From the NCBI GenBank assembly GCA_963784995.1, contig CAWATZ010000012.1:434001-498000 (forward strand): DNA of 64,000 bases. The letters are read 5' to 3'. The notes beneath the pieces are model-generated. The model was given only the letters and a program-made list of their open reading frames with translations. It searched no databases and was not told the DNA's origin. A program made the position numbers and the translations under genes. The first letter of the stretch is position 1, and each line of letters begins with the position of its first letter. This document shows positions 26,539 through 36,005 of the stretch, piece after piece. The stretch comes from CAWATZ01 sp963784995. GTDB lineage: Bacteria; Planctomycetota; Planctomycetia; Gemmatales; Gemmataceae.

Positions 26539-26780
26539 GGAGCGGGAAGCCGAGGGCCCGACGCAACAAAGCCCGGGGTTGCTCCTGGTGTTCATCTCGG
26601 CTAAAGTGAAGGGGATTGAGGTTGAGTCTGGCCAAGAGCTTGGAGGCAGACAACGGCAACGCTCACGGTGCAAATCCGGCTCACCAGCACTGACGCCGAG
26701 ACCTTCGTCGAGAATTGGCTCGCTTCTCCCGCGCTTCCAGGTACTCTCGATCTCGTTCGCGATGCGAGGAGGTTTGACCC

Positions 26781-27321
26781 ATGCCCGAGACGGTGCTTGA
26801 ACGCCACTACCGAGACCGGCTGCTGTCCGTGCAACAGATCGCGGTGCAGGAGAGGGGACACACTGCGCTGGCAGGGTGGGATTTCGAGGGACCTGGTGAC
26901 CCTGTGCCTTGAGCTGTCCACGGCGGGACAGCAGCTCCTGGAGAGGGAATACAAACGGATCTTCAAAGTGCCGGACCTCACGGTCGCCTGGCTCCAGGAA
27001 AGGCGGCAGGCCATCGAAGAGTTAACCGCGATATACCTGGAACTCGTGGCATCCCTCAAGGGCTTGGCCGGCCCCGTTGCCGATTCCTCACGCGGGAAAG
27101 ACCAGATTGGCCGACTGGATCAAGAAGTCCAGCGCTTCGTGGATGCCAAACAGAGAGTGTTGGCGCGCTGGCCGGTCGGCAGCCCGCAGGAAATCGCCAA
27201 AGCCGGGGCGCGCGGCCGGCCGGAAGACTACCTCGACGTGGACGAAGCTTTCGCGCAAATCGCCGGCGTGGACGTGGAAACCTGGCGGCAGCGCATCGAG
27301 AAACGGACTCGCCAGAGTTGA
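26781..27321 (+). CDS. Hypothetical protein, probable single gene interrupted near 26905
   Basis: About 179 residues if one extra base near 26905 is ignored. ATG 26781 follows GAGGAGG at a good distance and opens MPETVLERHYRDRLLSVQQI; this frame stops at 26912. A second frame running to 27321 continues with LELSTAGQQLLEREYKRIF, helical, and ends DVETWRQRIEKRTRQS. The simplest reading is one gene with an indel, consistent with similar breaks elsewhere; otherwise the second frame starts at GTG 26896. Mostly helical and charged. Its end is close to the next, 97-residue gene, giving a pair the size of a toxin-antitoxin module, but no antitoxin motif is recognised. Confidence 0.45.
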
Positions 27322-27335
27322 CCGGGAGGCCAGCT

Positions 27336-27629
27336 GTGGAGTATCGAGTTCGCATCCACCGACGGGTCCTGAACCTGATCCGAGGTTGGAACCTACCGGA
27401 CGAAATTCAGGAGGAAGTGTATCTCCATCTGAACCGTGTCCTCCCTGCCGATCTGGAACACAACCTGAGTCGGGAAACCAGCCCCTACGACGGCCTCGTC
27501 TGCTGGTTCTCCCGGCGAGACCTGCACGTCAGGGGCCGAGAGCACGAGTTCATCTTCCACGTTTTTTTCAGCGATGACGAACAATTCCTCCTCATTGAGA
27601 ACGGCTCCTATAACCGAGAGGATGGTTAA
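27336..27629 (+). CDS. Small protein, possible RelE/ParE-sized partner of the upstream gene
   Basis: 97 residues starting at GTG 27336 (VEYRVRIHRRVLNLIRGW) after GGGAGG; an upstream TTG overlapping the previous stop is the alternative. The pattern of an N-terminal strand, then helices, then REHEFIFHVFFSDDEQFLLIENGSY strands resembles RelE-like toxins in length and strand order, but the usual catalytic residues cannot be pinned down. Treat the toxin idea as a hypothesis. It follows the upstream gene by 14 bp. Confidence 0.5.
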   Translation: MEYRVRIHRRVLNLIRGWNLPDEIQEEVYLHLNRVLPADLEHNLSRETSPYDGLVCWFSRRDLHVRGREHEFIFHVFFSDDEQFLLIENGSYNREDG

Positions 27630-27660
27630 CCCGCTCTCCGGTCCACTTCCGCGAAGTCAC

Positions 27661-29494
27661 TCACTTCGGCGTCTTGTTGCCCGATTGCTTCTCCAGGTAG
27701 GCGAAGGCGGAGCTGAAGAACGTCCAGCCGGCATCGCCCATCGTTTCCAGCACCTGGCCGCGATTGTGCGATTTCACGTTCGATAGGTAAAGGAACTGGT
27801 GCGGGATCGTATGCTTCATCAGCAGCTGGTGCATCTCCTCGCAGCGCGGCGCCAGCCACTTCTCGTTTTCCACGTGGGTGACGATGCGAATGACGCTCCG
27901 GTCCCGGATTCTGTCCGCGTTCTTCGGGATCAGGGCGAAGGGATCGTTGGTCCGGAAGTACTCCAGGTCGCCGCCCATCGCGGTTGGGAACAGCTTGGAC
28001 CAGGCCTGCATCGGCAGCCGCTGTTTCAGCTCCGGCCCCAGCAGCGGCGGCGCCTGGATCGAAACCACGCCGAACATTTCCGGATACTTGAAGCCGAAAT
28101 GCGCTGCTCCGAAGCCGCCCATGGAGAACCCCTCCAGAGCGCAGGCCTTTCCGATCCGCGATGGTTCGGTAGGTCGCATCGACGTGCGGGATGAGGTCCT
28201 TGACGATCACGCTCTCGACCGGGTACTCGCCATCCTTGGAATCGGAGTACATCGTGGCGCCGCGCAATCCATTGGGACAGACGACAATCAACGGCACCAG
28301 CACACCGGCCCGGATGGCCCTGTCCACGCGCCGGACGATCTCGACGCCGTCGCGTCGCGGTGTCCCACCACTGGCGTGCAGGTTGTACAAAACGGGGTAG
28401 CGTTTGTCTTTCTGCTGTTCGTAATCGGGCGGCAGGTAGACCATGAAACTCACGTCGGCGTTGATGGTCTTGCTGCGGAAGGTCTTGTACTTCAGCAGCT
28501 CGGTCTCCGTCCGGTCCGGATCGACCCAGTCCATCGAGCCGTACTGATACTTGGTCTTTTCTTTCGGCTGCGGGTTGGCCGGCTCCTTCTTCGCAGGCTC
28601 CTCCTTGAAGCATTTGGAGATGAACGCCACGGCCTGCTTGGTCGCCTCCTTCCATTCCGGGATGTCCGGGCGGCCGTAGTAGAAGCCGTGCGGCCCATTC
28701 TCCGGAAGGTAGGTCTCCACCGACTTGCCGGCGGTTCGCAGTTTCTTGGCGTAAAGGTCGATGATCGAGGTCGGCGAGTTGTCGTCGTTCTTGCCGTTGA
28801 CGATCAGCAGAGGACACTTGACCTCGGCCGTCTCGGTCAATGCCGAACTGTAGCCGTACTTTTTGGGGTCCTTCTCGATCTCTTCCGCGCTGGCGCCGTG
28901 CCTTTTCTCCATGTCCTTGACCAGCCTGTCGAGGATCATGACCAGCTTCTCACCGCGGCCGAAGGCCTTCTTGACCTCGATCAGGTCCATCGCGGCCGGG
29001 GCGCAGAGGACCGCCCCACGGACCTGCACACGCGAGACCAGCCGGGAGATGAGGTTGGCCCCGTGGCTGCCCCCGTGCAACGCGATGCGCCCGGCGTCGA
29101 CGAACGGCAGCTTACGGAGCGTCTTGATGGCTTCGAGGCAATCGTCGATTTCGGTGGGGTCGAGGACGATCTTGTCCTGCGGCCGATAATCGATCGAATA
29201 CACGGCCCAGCCGGCGGCAAGGAAGTCCTGGACTGGAGATTTCGCGGAGCGGCCCAGTCCGAGGGTGGCCGCCTTGCTGAATTTGCCGCCGTGCAGCAAG
29301 ACCACGACCGGAAACGGCCCCGGGCCCTTCGGCTTGCGGACGTAAGCCGGGATGACAACGTCCCCGACGCCGCGGAATGAGGTCTCCTGGCCCAGCGAGC
29401 CGTCGGGCAAGGTCTCCCACTTCTCCTCGGCCGCCGGGGCGACAAGGGGGAGTGCAAGAAGCAGCAACACAGCGAACGGATTCTTGAGGACCAT
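27661..29494 (-). CDS. Secreted two-domain esterase/dienelactone-hydrolase-like fusion, frame interrupted near 28147
   Basis: About 610 residues after removing one extra base near 28147. N-terminal signal (MVLKNPFAVLLLLALPLVAPA). Domain 1 (about 40-300) is an alpha/beta hydrolase: VVVLLHGGKFS oxyanion region, ALHGGSHGAN nucleophile elbow, CPLLIVNGKNDDNSP acid loop and ENGPHGFYYG with the His. Domain 2 (about 330-610) is an EsterD/Fes-like esterase: MVYLPPDYEQQKDKRYPVLYN, VVCPNGLRGATMYSD, then, after the shift, EGFSMGGFGAAHFGFKYPEMF. The family includes feruloyl and acetyl-xylan esterases, so plant-polymer or ester substrates are plausible. Start ATG 29494 after GGAGG. It is divergent from the DUF4058 gene. 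Confidence 0.8.
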
Positions 29495-29649
29495 GCGTGC
29501 CTCCGATTTCACGGGACGTGCAGGCAGTACAATTCGCGACCTCAGAGGATCATACGACCGACTCGCCTTCTCGGCAGCCCGGCGCCCGGTTAGCATGGAA
29601 GCACGGCCTGCCGCTCCCAGCAGAATCGGTTTGTCGCAGGAGGACAGCA

Positions 29650-30375
29650 ATGCCTTTGCTCGACCACTTCCATCCGCCGGTGGAACAGCTGTATCCGTTC
29701 GAGTCGTTTCACTCCAGTTGGGCCACGCGCCTCGCGGACGCACTCAACGACTTGCTGCCTCCCAAGTTCGTCGCCGTGGAGCAGACCCATGCAGGCGCCC
29801 GACTGGAAATCGACGTGGCCACCTTTGAGACGGAGGACACTCGGCCCCCTCGCTCCAATGGCGCCACCGCCACAACCACCGCGCCGCGCGTCTGGGCTCC
29901 TCCCCAGCCGCCCGTGACGATTCCCGCGCTCTTTCCCGATTCGTTCGAGGTGCGTGTCTACTCGACGAGCGGCGGCTGGACCCTCGTCGGCACCATCGAG
30001 CTGATCAGCCCCAGCAACAAGGATCGCCCCGAGGAGCGACGGGCCTTTGTCGGCAAGTGCGCCTCGTACTTGCATCAGGGCGTCAGCCTGGTCCTGATCG
30101 ACATCGTGACCAATCGCCGAGCCAACCTCCACAACGAATTGCTCACCCTGCTTGAGGCACAACAGGGACTGTTGCCGGACAGCGTCCACCTCTACGCGGC
30201 GGCCTATCGCCCCGTGAGCCGGCAGGAGCGACCGGAACTTGACGTCTGGCCGGAAACGTGTGCCGTCGGCGTTCCGCTGCCGACGCTGCCGCTCCGCCTG
30301 ACCGGCGATCTGTTCGTTCCCGTGGATTTCGAGGCAACTTATCACGAGACCTGCCGGCGCCGGCGGCTGATCTGA
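29650..30375 (+). CDS. DUF4058 family protein
   Basis: 241 residues, cytoplasmic. The family is widespread in cyanobacteria and planctomycetes and has no known biochemical role. Typical sequence features seen: MPLLDHFHPP at the start, VRVYSTSGGWTLVGTIELISPSNKDRPEERRAFVGKCASYL with the conserved ELISPSNK, then LVLIDIVTNRRANLHNELL. Start ATG 29650 after AGGAGG. Divergent from the esterase gene (155-bp shared spacer). The following gene is on the opposite strand and ends 18 bp away. Confidence 0.85.
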   Translation: MPLLDHFHPPVEQLYPFESFHSSWATRLADALNDLLPPKFVAVEQTHAGARLEIDVATFETEDTRPPRSNGATATTTAPRVWAPPQPPVTIPALFPDSFEVRVYSTSGGWTLVGTIELISPSNKDRPEERRAFVGKCASYLHQGVSLVLIDIVTNRRANLHNELLTLLEAQQGLLPDSVHLYAAAYRPVSRQERPELDVWPETCAVGVPLPTLPLRLTGDLFVPVDFEATYHETCRRRRLI

Positions 30376-30392
30376 AACGGCTGGCCTGTTGC

Positions 30393-31184
30393 CTATTCCC
30401 CTTCCAGGTCACAATCGCGCAGGTCCGTGACGAACATGTGCCCGGGGCTGTGGGTCAGCACCAGCGGCGGCTTCGCCTCCATGCACACCGCCTGCGGCGT
30501 CACGCCGCACGCCCAGAAGACCGGCACCTCCCCCGGTCGAATCTCCACCGGCTCGCCAAAGTCCGGCTTGTGGACGTCGCGAATGCCGATCGCTGCCGGG
30601 TCGCCGAAGTGGACGGGGGCACCGTGTGCCCTTGCCATCCGGCCGCAGATGCGCGTCGCGGTCACGGCCTGGGCGGGTGTCATCGGCCGCATCGACACCA
30701 CCAGCGGACCGTGAAAGACCCCGGCCGGGTGGCATGGAATGCTGGTCCGGTACATCGGTACGTTCCGGCCCTCCTCCACGTGGCGGACCGGCACCCCCGC
30801 TTCCAGCAGGGCGTTCTCGAACGTGAACGAGCAGCCAAGCAGGAAGCCGACCATGTCGTCGCTCCACCACCGTTTCAGGTCGGTCGGCTCCTCGATCAGT
30901 TCGCCGTTGCGCCAGACGCGGTAGCGCGACAGGTCGGTGCGCAGGTCGGCGCCGGGGGCGACACTGGCCGGCTCGGCGCTGGCGGGCTCGGTCACGTCCA
31001 GCAGCGGACAGGGTTTGGGATTGCGCTGGCAGAACAGCAGGAAGTCGAAGGCCAGCTCGCGCGGCACCACGACCAGGTTGGCCTGAACGTAGCCTGGGGC
31101 CAGGCCCGGCGTCGGGCCGGTCCACTCCCGGGACCGGATCAGCCGGCGCACCTCGGCGCCGGTCTTAACTTGCGGCGGCTTCAT
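30393..31184 (-). CDS. D-glutamate cyclase family protein (PF07286, former DUF1445)
   Basis: 263 residues. Typical motifs of the YcsI/DUF1445 family: GYVQANLVVVPRELAFDFLLFCQRNPKPCPLLDVTEP at the N-terminus, DDMVGFLLGCSFTFENALLEAG, PMYRTSIPCHPAG, MVVSMRPMTPAQAV-like VSMRPMTPAQAVTATRI and HSPGHMFVTD at the end. In human DGLUCY, this domain and the DUF4392 domain are one protein that converts D-glutamate to 5-oxo-D-proline. Here the two are separate adjacent genes overlapping by 20 bp, strongly suggesting they act together. The ATG at 31184 lies inside the end of the DUF4392 gene. Confidence 0.88.
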   Translation of the reverse strand: MKPPQVKTGAEVRRLIRSREWTGPTPGLAPGYVQANLVVVPRELAFDFLLFCQRNPKPCPLLDVTEPASAEPASVAPGADLRTDLSRYRVWRNGELIEEPTDLKRWWSDDMVGFLLGCSFTFENALLEAGVPVRHVEEGRNVPMYRTSIPCHPAGVFHGPLVVSMRPMTPAQAVTATRICGRMARAHGAPVHFGDPAAIGIRDVHKPDFGEPVEIRPGEVPVFWACGVTPQAVCMEAKPPLVLTHSPGHMFVTDLRDCDLEGE

Positions 31185-32385
31185 CGCTTCGGTCTCCGGA
31201 TGGGGTGGGAGCCTGTTCGGCGGTTGGGCCGTTTGCGGGACTGACTAGTTTGCCGATCTGCGACAGCACCTCGGCGTACTGGTCGAAGGGAAGGCCGTCG
31301 ATGGAGGCGCTGCGCTGGCCGGTCACCCCATCGACCAGCGGGCCAAAGTCGAGCATCACCTGCAACAGCTGGCGTTCGTGCTCGGCGCTGTACAGGTCGG
31401 GGTCGGACGAGGCCGAACGCAGCAGCCGGACCCCGGCGGCCAGGGCGTAGGCGCCCCAGTTGCTCACGCCGGCCACAAGCAAGTAATCCGTGTGTACCCG
31501 GCAAGCGATCCGGCCGCCATTCTTGACGTTGCGGCGAATCACGTCCCAGGCGATCTTGCCCATGCCGATCTCGTTGCCGCCGTCGCCGACAGCGATGGTC
31601 GTGATCGGCGGTTCCAGCCGGGCCGCCTCCTCGAACAGCAAGTGGGCGGGGCTGGTGAAGCTGGAAACGTCCAGGCCCCGCATCGAGTGACAGCGGTTGC
31701 GTTCCGGCGGCGGCACCTCCTTCTCAAAGGCGTCGAGGATGTGGCACAGGGCCAGCCACTGCTGCGGCGTCGTGTCCCGGTGGCGCGGCAACGACTCCAC
31801 CAGTTTTTGGACCACGCGCACGTCGGCCCCCTCGGCGCCCCCGGGATCGGCTCGCTGGAACTCGGCCGGCAGCTGGGCCAGGGCCGGCTGGGCCTGCAGC
31901 GACCGCAGGGTGTGCGTGGGGCCCACCCGCTCCAGGGCAATCAGGTGGGTCAACGGCGTCGTGCGATCAGTGGCGGCGAAGACCCATTCCTGGTAGCCGG
32001 TATCGTCCCAGACCTCCCGCGGCAGCTGGATCACCCGGACCTGGTCTTGCAGATGGCAAAACTCCAGCCCGGCAGTCAGGGCAGCTTCGGCGGTGCCATC
32101 CGCGGCGATCAGCACCTCGATCCCGAGCGGGACCAGGGCTCGGGCCAGGAACAGCGCTCCCAGCGGGCCATCCGTTTCGCTGCAAGGCGGCTGGCCATGC
32201 AGTATGTGGAAGCCGGTCACGATCAGCAGCTTGGCCTTCGGCGTCTGGGCGATACTGCGGCAAGCCTGGGCAAAGTCGTCGGGGCAGGCGGTGATCAGGT
32301 TGGCCGACGGGTCGGTGCGCAGACCCCGCCCTCCCGGGTCCTGCTGGATCAGGTCGCGCAGACGCACGAGAAGTTCATCGCTCAT
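31165..32385 (-). CDS. DUF4392/D-glutamate cyclase C-terminal-domain protein
   Basis: 406 residues matching the C-terminal domain of D-glutamate cyclase (PF14336). Visible: LLIVTGFHILHGQPPCSETDGPLGALFLARAL, where GFHI..G.PPETDGP is the family signature; IALERVGP; and GDGGNEIGMGKI. Family members act on D-glutamate in mitochondria; bacterial proteins are less studied. The ATG at 32385 overlaps the pseudouridine synthase stop as ATGA; the end overlaps the DUF1445 gene. The gene trio (RluA, DUF4392, DUF1445) looks like one operon. Linkage to RNA modification may be incidental. A Pro/Ser-rich tail (SPANGPTAEQAPTPSGD) is low complexity. Confidence 0.88.
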   Translation of the reverse strand: MSDELLVRLRDLIQQDPGGRGLRTDPSANLITACPDDFAQACRSIAQTPKAKLLIVTGFHILHGQPPCSETDGPLGALFLARALVPLGIEVLIAADGTAEAALTAGLEFCHLQDQVRVIQLPREVWDDTGYQEWVFAATDRTTPLTHLIALERVGPTHTLRSLQAQPALAQLPAEFQRADPGGAEGADVRVVQKLVESLPRHRDTTPQQWLALCHILDAFEKEVPPPERNRCHSMRGLDVSSFTSPAHLLFEEAARLEPPITTIAVGDGGNEIGMGKIAWDVIRRNVKNGGRIACRVHTDYLLVAGVSNWGAYALAAGVRLLRSASSDPDLYSAEHERQLLQVMLDFGPLVDGVTGQRSASIDGLPFDQYAEVLSQIGKLVSPANGPTAEQAPTPSGDRSDEAAAS

Positions 32386-33098
32386 TGATGGCCCTCCCGG
32401 AACAGGTAGGCGAATCGGCCGCGCCACGGACGGGGCACGTCAGCCGTCAAGGTAATCGGCTCATAGCGGATCGGATGCAGGAACGTCAGACTCCGGGCGT
32501 GCAGGGCGATGGCCTGGCCAAAAGTATGCACCGCTCCATAGCGTGCATCCCCGTAAATGGGGCAGTCGCGATGGGCCAGCTGCACCCGCAGCTGATGCGT
32601 CCGGCCGGTCTGGGGCCGCAACTCCAGCCAGGTCAGGCCGTTCCAGCTCGCCCGCCGCTGATAGTGCAGCAGCGCCTGCCGGGCCCCGGCCGTGTCCGGC
32701 GACACGACCTCGACCCGCCGGCTGCCCCCGTGGTCGCTGCCGTCTCTGTCCCGCAGCAGCCAGTCCTCCAGCGAGCCGGCCGGCTGCTGCCAGTCGCCCT
32801 CGACCACGGCCCAGTAGACCTTCTCGATGCTCCCCTCGCGGAACTGCCGGGCCAGCCGGGCCGCCGCCTTGCTGGTCCGGGCGAACAGCAAGACACCCGA
32901 AACCAGCCGATCCAGCCGATGCACTACTCCAAGGAAGACGTTGCCGGGCTTTTTGTATGTCTCCTTGAGGTAAGCCTTGACGGCCCGATCGAGCGTCTCC
33001 TCCTTGCCTTCGTAGTGCGTACTCAGACACCCCGCCGGCTTGTTGATGGCCAGGCAGTGATTGTCCTCGTACAGGATCTCCAGCGGTGGGATTTCCAC
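32382..33098 (-). CDS. RluA-family pseudouridine synthase
   Basis: 238 residues, catalytic domain only, no S4 domain. It isomerises uridine to pseudouridine in rRNA or tRNA. Seen: EDNHCLAINKPAGCLS at the start, the catalytic VHRLDRLVSGVLLFA with Asp in HRLDR, and LRPQTGRTHQLRVQLAH, HPIRYEPI. The usual HRLDRxTSG is HRLDRLVSG here. Which U is modified cannot be read. It is the first gene of a tightly overlapping operon with the D-glutamate cyclase pair. Start ATG 33098, followed by EIPPLEILYED. Divergent from the thioredoxin gene with a 190-bp spacer. Confidence 0.9.
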   Translation of the reverse strand: MEIPPLEILYEDNHCLAINKPAGCLSTHYEGKEETLDRAVKAYLKETYKKPGNVFLGVVHRLDRLVSGVLLFARTSKAAARLARQFREGSIEKVYWAVVEGDWQQPAGSLEDWLLRDRDGSDHGGSRRVEVVSPDTAGARQALLHYQRRASWNGLTWLELRPQTGRTHQLRVQLAHRDCPIYGDARYGAVHTFGQAIALHARSLTFLHPIRYEPITLTADVPRPWRGRFAYLFREGHQ

Positions 33099-33287
33099 GG
33101 GGCCCTCCAGGTTGCAGCAGGTTAAGGTTAGTCTAAGCGCACGCGGAGAAAATGGCGAGCGGTGCGGATTTCCGGCCGCCAGGTTCCTCTCGCTCGCCTG
33201 GACCGGCCAACTTTCCTGAACTGCCGGGGCCGGCGTGCCGATCAGGACAAGAGCCGTGATTCACCACCTTGCCGCCGAGACAGAGCC

Positions 33288-33620
33288 ATGAGCCAGATTA
33301 CGCAATTGACCACGGATACGTTTTCCCGCGAGGTGCTGCTGTCGTCGCAGCCGGTCGTCGTCGATTTCTACGGCACCTGGTGCCCGCCCTGCCGGGCGCT
33401 GGCCCCGACCCTGGAAACCCTGGCCGCCGCTTTCGCCGGACAGGTCAAGCTCGTCAAGGTCAACGTCAACGAGGACCCCGAGCTGGCCGAGCATTTCAAG
33501 GTCCACACGGTGCCGACGCTGCTGTATTTCGCGGCCGGCAAACTCGTCGATCGCACGGTCGGCGTTCTGTCGCTGAACGTCCTGCGCGGCAAATTGAGCC
33601 GGCTGGCGAAGAGCGCGTGA
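33288..33620 (+). CDS. trxA: Thioredoxin
   Basis: 110 residues, cytoplasmic disulfide reductase fold. Active site GTWCPPCRALAP: CPPC replaces the usual CGPC, which shifts the redox potential toward that of other oxidoreductases, so activity may be less reducing. Other conserved elements: VVVDFYGTWC, KVNVNEDPELAEHFKVHTVPTLLYF with cis-Pro in VPT. Start ATG 33288 (MSQITQLTTDTF); a longer in-frame extension upstream lacks a plausible start. Next gene, 108 bp downstream, is unrelated. Confidence 0.88.
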   Translation: MSQITQLTTDTFSREVLLSSQPVVVDFYGTWCPPCRALAPTLETLAAAFAGQVKLVKVNVNEDPELAEHFKVHTVPTLLYFAAGKLVDRTVGVLSLNVLRGKLSRLAKSA

Positions 33621-33728
33621 AGCGGCCTCGCTGCTTGTTACAATTCGTGACCAAACAATTTCAGTCCAGGACGGGTCGGTTCTCGTCTTTATCTCGGGAC
33701 CCTCGTTGGTACTCTCGGGAGAAAGCTG

Positions 33729-36005
33729 ATGAACCACAACAAACCGGCACAGATCACCTCGCTGTTTCGCCGCCAGGGCGTCTGGCTTGGCCTGGCCGCC
33801 GTCCTGGCGGGCTCGCTGGGCCTTTCAAGCCTGATCCGCGGGGGCGACGAGACGCCCCAGGCACAGAAGGAGGCGGCCCGCTCATCCCTTGCGACTGCGG
33901 AAATGAGCATCCGCGGCCCCGACCAGGCGGTCGTCGGCCAGCGGTTCACGCTCGAGGTGTTCATCCTCAACACGGGTTCGACGCCCTTGAAGGATCTGAC
34001 CGTCGTCGCCCGGATGGACGCCGTCCTGGAACATGAATCCAGGAGCCGCGAACAGAAGATTGCCGTCGATCCCATTGCTCCCGACGACCTGGCGATCGTC
34101 CCGCTGACGCTGACGCCCCGGAAAAATGGCTCGGGCGGCGTTGACGTCACCCTCCGGGCCAGCAATGGCGAGACGGAGCAGGTTCGCCACGTGTTGCCAA
34201 TCGTCCCCGAGAACGCCGCTCCTCGGAAAACGAGCGATGAGAAGAAGGCTCACCTGGAGTTCAAGATCACCCCGCTGAAGGAATGCTTCGTCGATCGGCC
34301 CGGGATTTTCCTGATTCACGTTCAAAACACCGACTCCAAGCCGATGCCGGTGAAGCGCGACCTGGTCGTTTCTTACATGACGCCTGGGCAGCCCAGTATG
34401 GCAACTCCTGGGTCTCACTTGCCACATAGCGGTCCGGGTTTTGGAATCGATGATCTGGGAAGAAAGGGGTTCCGCGGTCCGGTCGCGTTCTCGAACAATC
34501 CCATTCGGAAGGTTCCTCTCTCGATCCCCGTCCTGGGGCCCGGCGAAGGTCGAACCTTCCCCGTCCGGATCACTCCCCGCCGGGTCGGCGAACTCCAGAT
34601 CGCCGTCACCGAACCGTTCCATCCCGGGGCGGCCGTGCCACCGCACCTGGGAACGGCCCGCTTGCAGGTGAAATTCGATCCCAAAATGACCGTCGAGCAG
34701 TTGCTCCCCGTTCGGGCCAACGCCGGCGTCCCGACCCGGCTGCCCAAGAACCTCGCCGACGTGCCCGAAGTTGCTCTCGAAGATCCGTTCGGCAAGGTCC
34801 CGGCGGCCGACGAGGGCTTTGAACACGTCGCCCACCTGATCGAGAAGATCAACCACGCCAACGCGACGAAACCGGATGCCTACGTGGAAGCCCTGGCCGG
34901 GAAACGCTCCGACGTGGGCGGGCTGCCCCTTTCGATGGGCGACAGCTGCCGGCTGTCTCCCGAACGCGGCCAGCACTTCCAGACCGAGCTGACCCAGCTG
35001 CGCGTGGCCATGACCAACCCGGCGGCCCTGGCCAGCATGCTGCCCAACCCGGCCGGCCAGCCGAATGCGGACGTGACCATCCAGGCCCGGATCGCGGCGA
35101 TGGTTCAGGTCCTCGGCCCCGAGGGGACGCAGATGGGCCAGCAAATGGTCCAGTACCTGGCCACGCTGTCGCACGTGGACGCCACCCGGGCCCTGGCTCG
35201 ACTGGCGATCTTCTCCGAGGACGACCAGGTCCGCAAGGATGCCGTCGGCAGGCTGGCCGTCCGCAACGAAAAGGACGTCAACCCAATCCTGCTGGCTGGA
35301 CTGAGCTATCCCTGGCCGGCCGTGGCCCGGAGAGCGTCCGACGCCATCGTCCAGCTGAAGCGTACGGATCTGCTCCCGCAACTGGCCGAGGCGCTGGATC
35401 AGCCCGATCCCCGCGCCCCCCAGGTCCGGGAGAAGGACGGCAAGAAATCCCTGGTGGTGCGCGAGCTGGTCCGCATCAACCATCTCCGCAATTGCCTGCT
35501 GTGCCACTCCCCCGCCAGCCCCGGCGCGGCAGCGATGACTGCTGTTCCCGGTGCATTCCCCGGCCCCCAGGCTGGAGATGCGAAGCCGCGAGGAGGCCCG
35601 GGACCGATGACCCCGGGCCTCGGTCTGAGGGCCCCCGTGCCGGTTCCGGGTCAGCAAGTGCCCACGCCCACGCCGCACGGCGGCTACGGGCAGTTCGCCA
35701 TCCCCGACCTGCTGGTGTCCATTGACGTGACCTACCTGCGGCAGGACTTTTCCGTGAAGCTGCCGGTGGCCAACGCCCAGCCCTGGCCGGAACAGCAACG
35801 GTTCGACTTCCTGGTCCGGACCCGCGAGGTCACGGACAAGGAGGCCCAGGCTTACCGCGATCTGCTGCGGCCGGTCCAGGCGGGGGAGCTGTCGCCGTAC
35901 CAGCAAGCGGCCCTGACCGGCCTGCGGAAGCTGACCGGACGCGACGCGGAACCCACGGCGGCGGCCTGGCGGCAGGTCATTGCCAAGGGGAAGACCCAGG
36001 AGTAA
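33729..36005 (+). CDS. Large exported protein with CARDB-like and HEAT-like regions and a single haem-type CxxCH
   Basis: 758 residues. An N-terminal membrane anchor or signal (VWLGLAAVLAGSLGLSSLI) is followed by two Ig-like/CARDB-like blocks (RFTLEVFILNTGSTPLKDLTVVARMD and similar), a middle helical region with HEAT-like repeats (DATRALARLAIFSEDDQVRKDAVGRLAV, WPAVARRASDAIVQLKRTDLL), then LRNCLLCHSPASPGAA, in which CLLCH fits a c-type haem site, and a Pro/Gly-rich linker before the C-terminal helical region. Start ATG 33729 after GGAGAAA. The mixed domains are common in planctomycetes, where single CxxCH motifs mark periplasmic proteins of unknown role. Function unknown. Confidence 0.75.
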   Translation: MNHNKPAQITSLFRRQGVWLGLAAVLAGSLGLSSLIRGGDETPQAQKEAARSSLATAEMSIRGPDQAVVGQRFTLEVFILNTGSTPLKDLTVVARMDAVLEHESRSREQKIAVDPIAPDDLAIVPLTLTPRKNGSGGVDVTLRASNGETEQVRHVLPIVPENAAPRKTSDEKKAHLEFKITPLKECFVDRPGIFLIHVQNTDSKPMPVKRDLVVSYMTPGQPSMATPGSHLPHSGPGFGIDDLGRKGFRGPVAFSNNPIRKVPLSIPVLGPGEGRTFPVRITPRRVGELQIAVTEPFHPGAAVPPHLGTARLQVKFDPKMTVEQLLPVRANAGVPTRLPKNLADVPEVALEDPFGKVPAADEGFEHVAHLIEKINHANATKPDAYVEALAGKRSDVGGLPLSMGDSCRLSPERGQHFQTELTQLRVAMTNPAALASMLPNPAGQPNADVTIQARIAAMVQVLGPEGTQMGQQMVQYLATLSHVDATRALARLAIFSEDDQVRKDAVGRLAVRNEKDVNPILLAGLSYPWPAVARRASDAIVQLKRTDLLPQLAEALDQPDPRAPQVREKDGKKSLVVRELVRINHLRNCLLCHSPASPGAAAMTAVPGAFPGPQAGDAKPRGGPGPMTPGLGLRAPVPVPGQQVPTPTPHGGYGQFAIPDLLVSIDVTYLRQDFSVKLPVANAQPWPEQQRFDFLVRTREVTDKEAQAYRDLLRPVQAGELSPYQQAALTGLRKLTGRDAEPTAAAWRQVIAKGKTQE

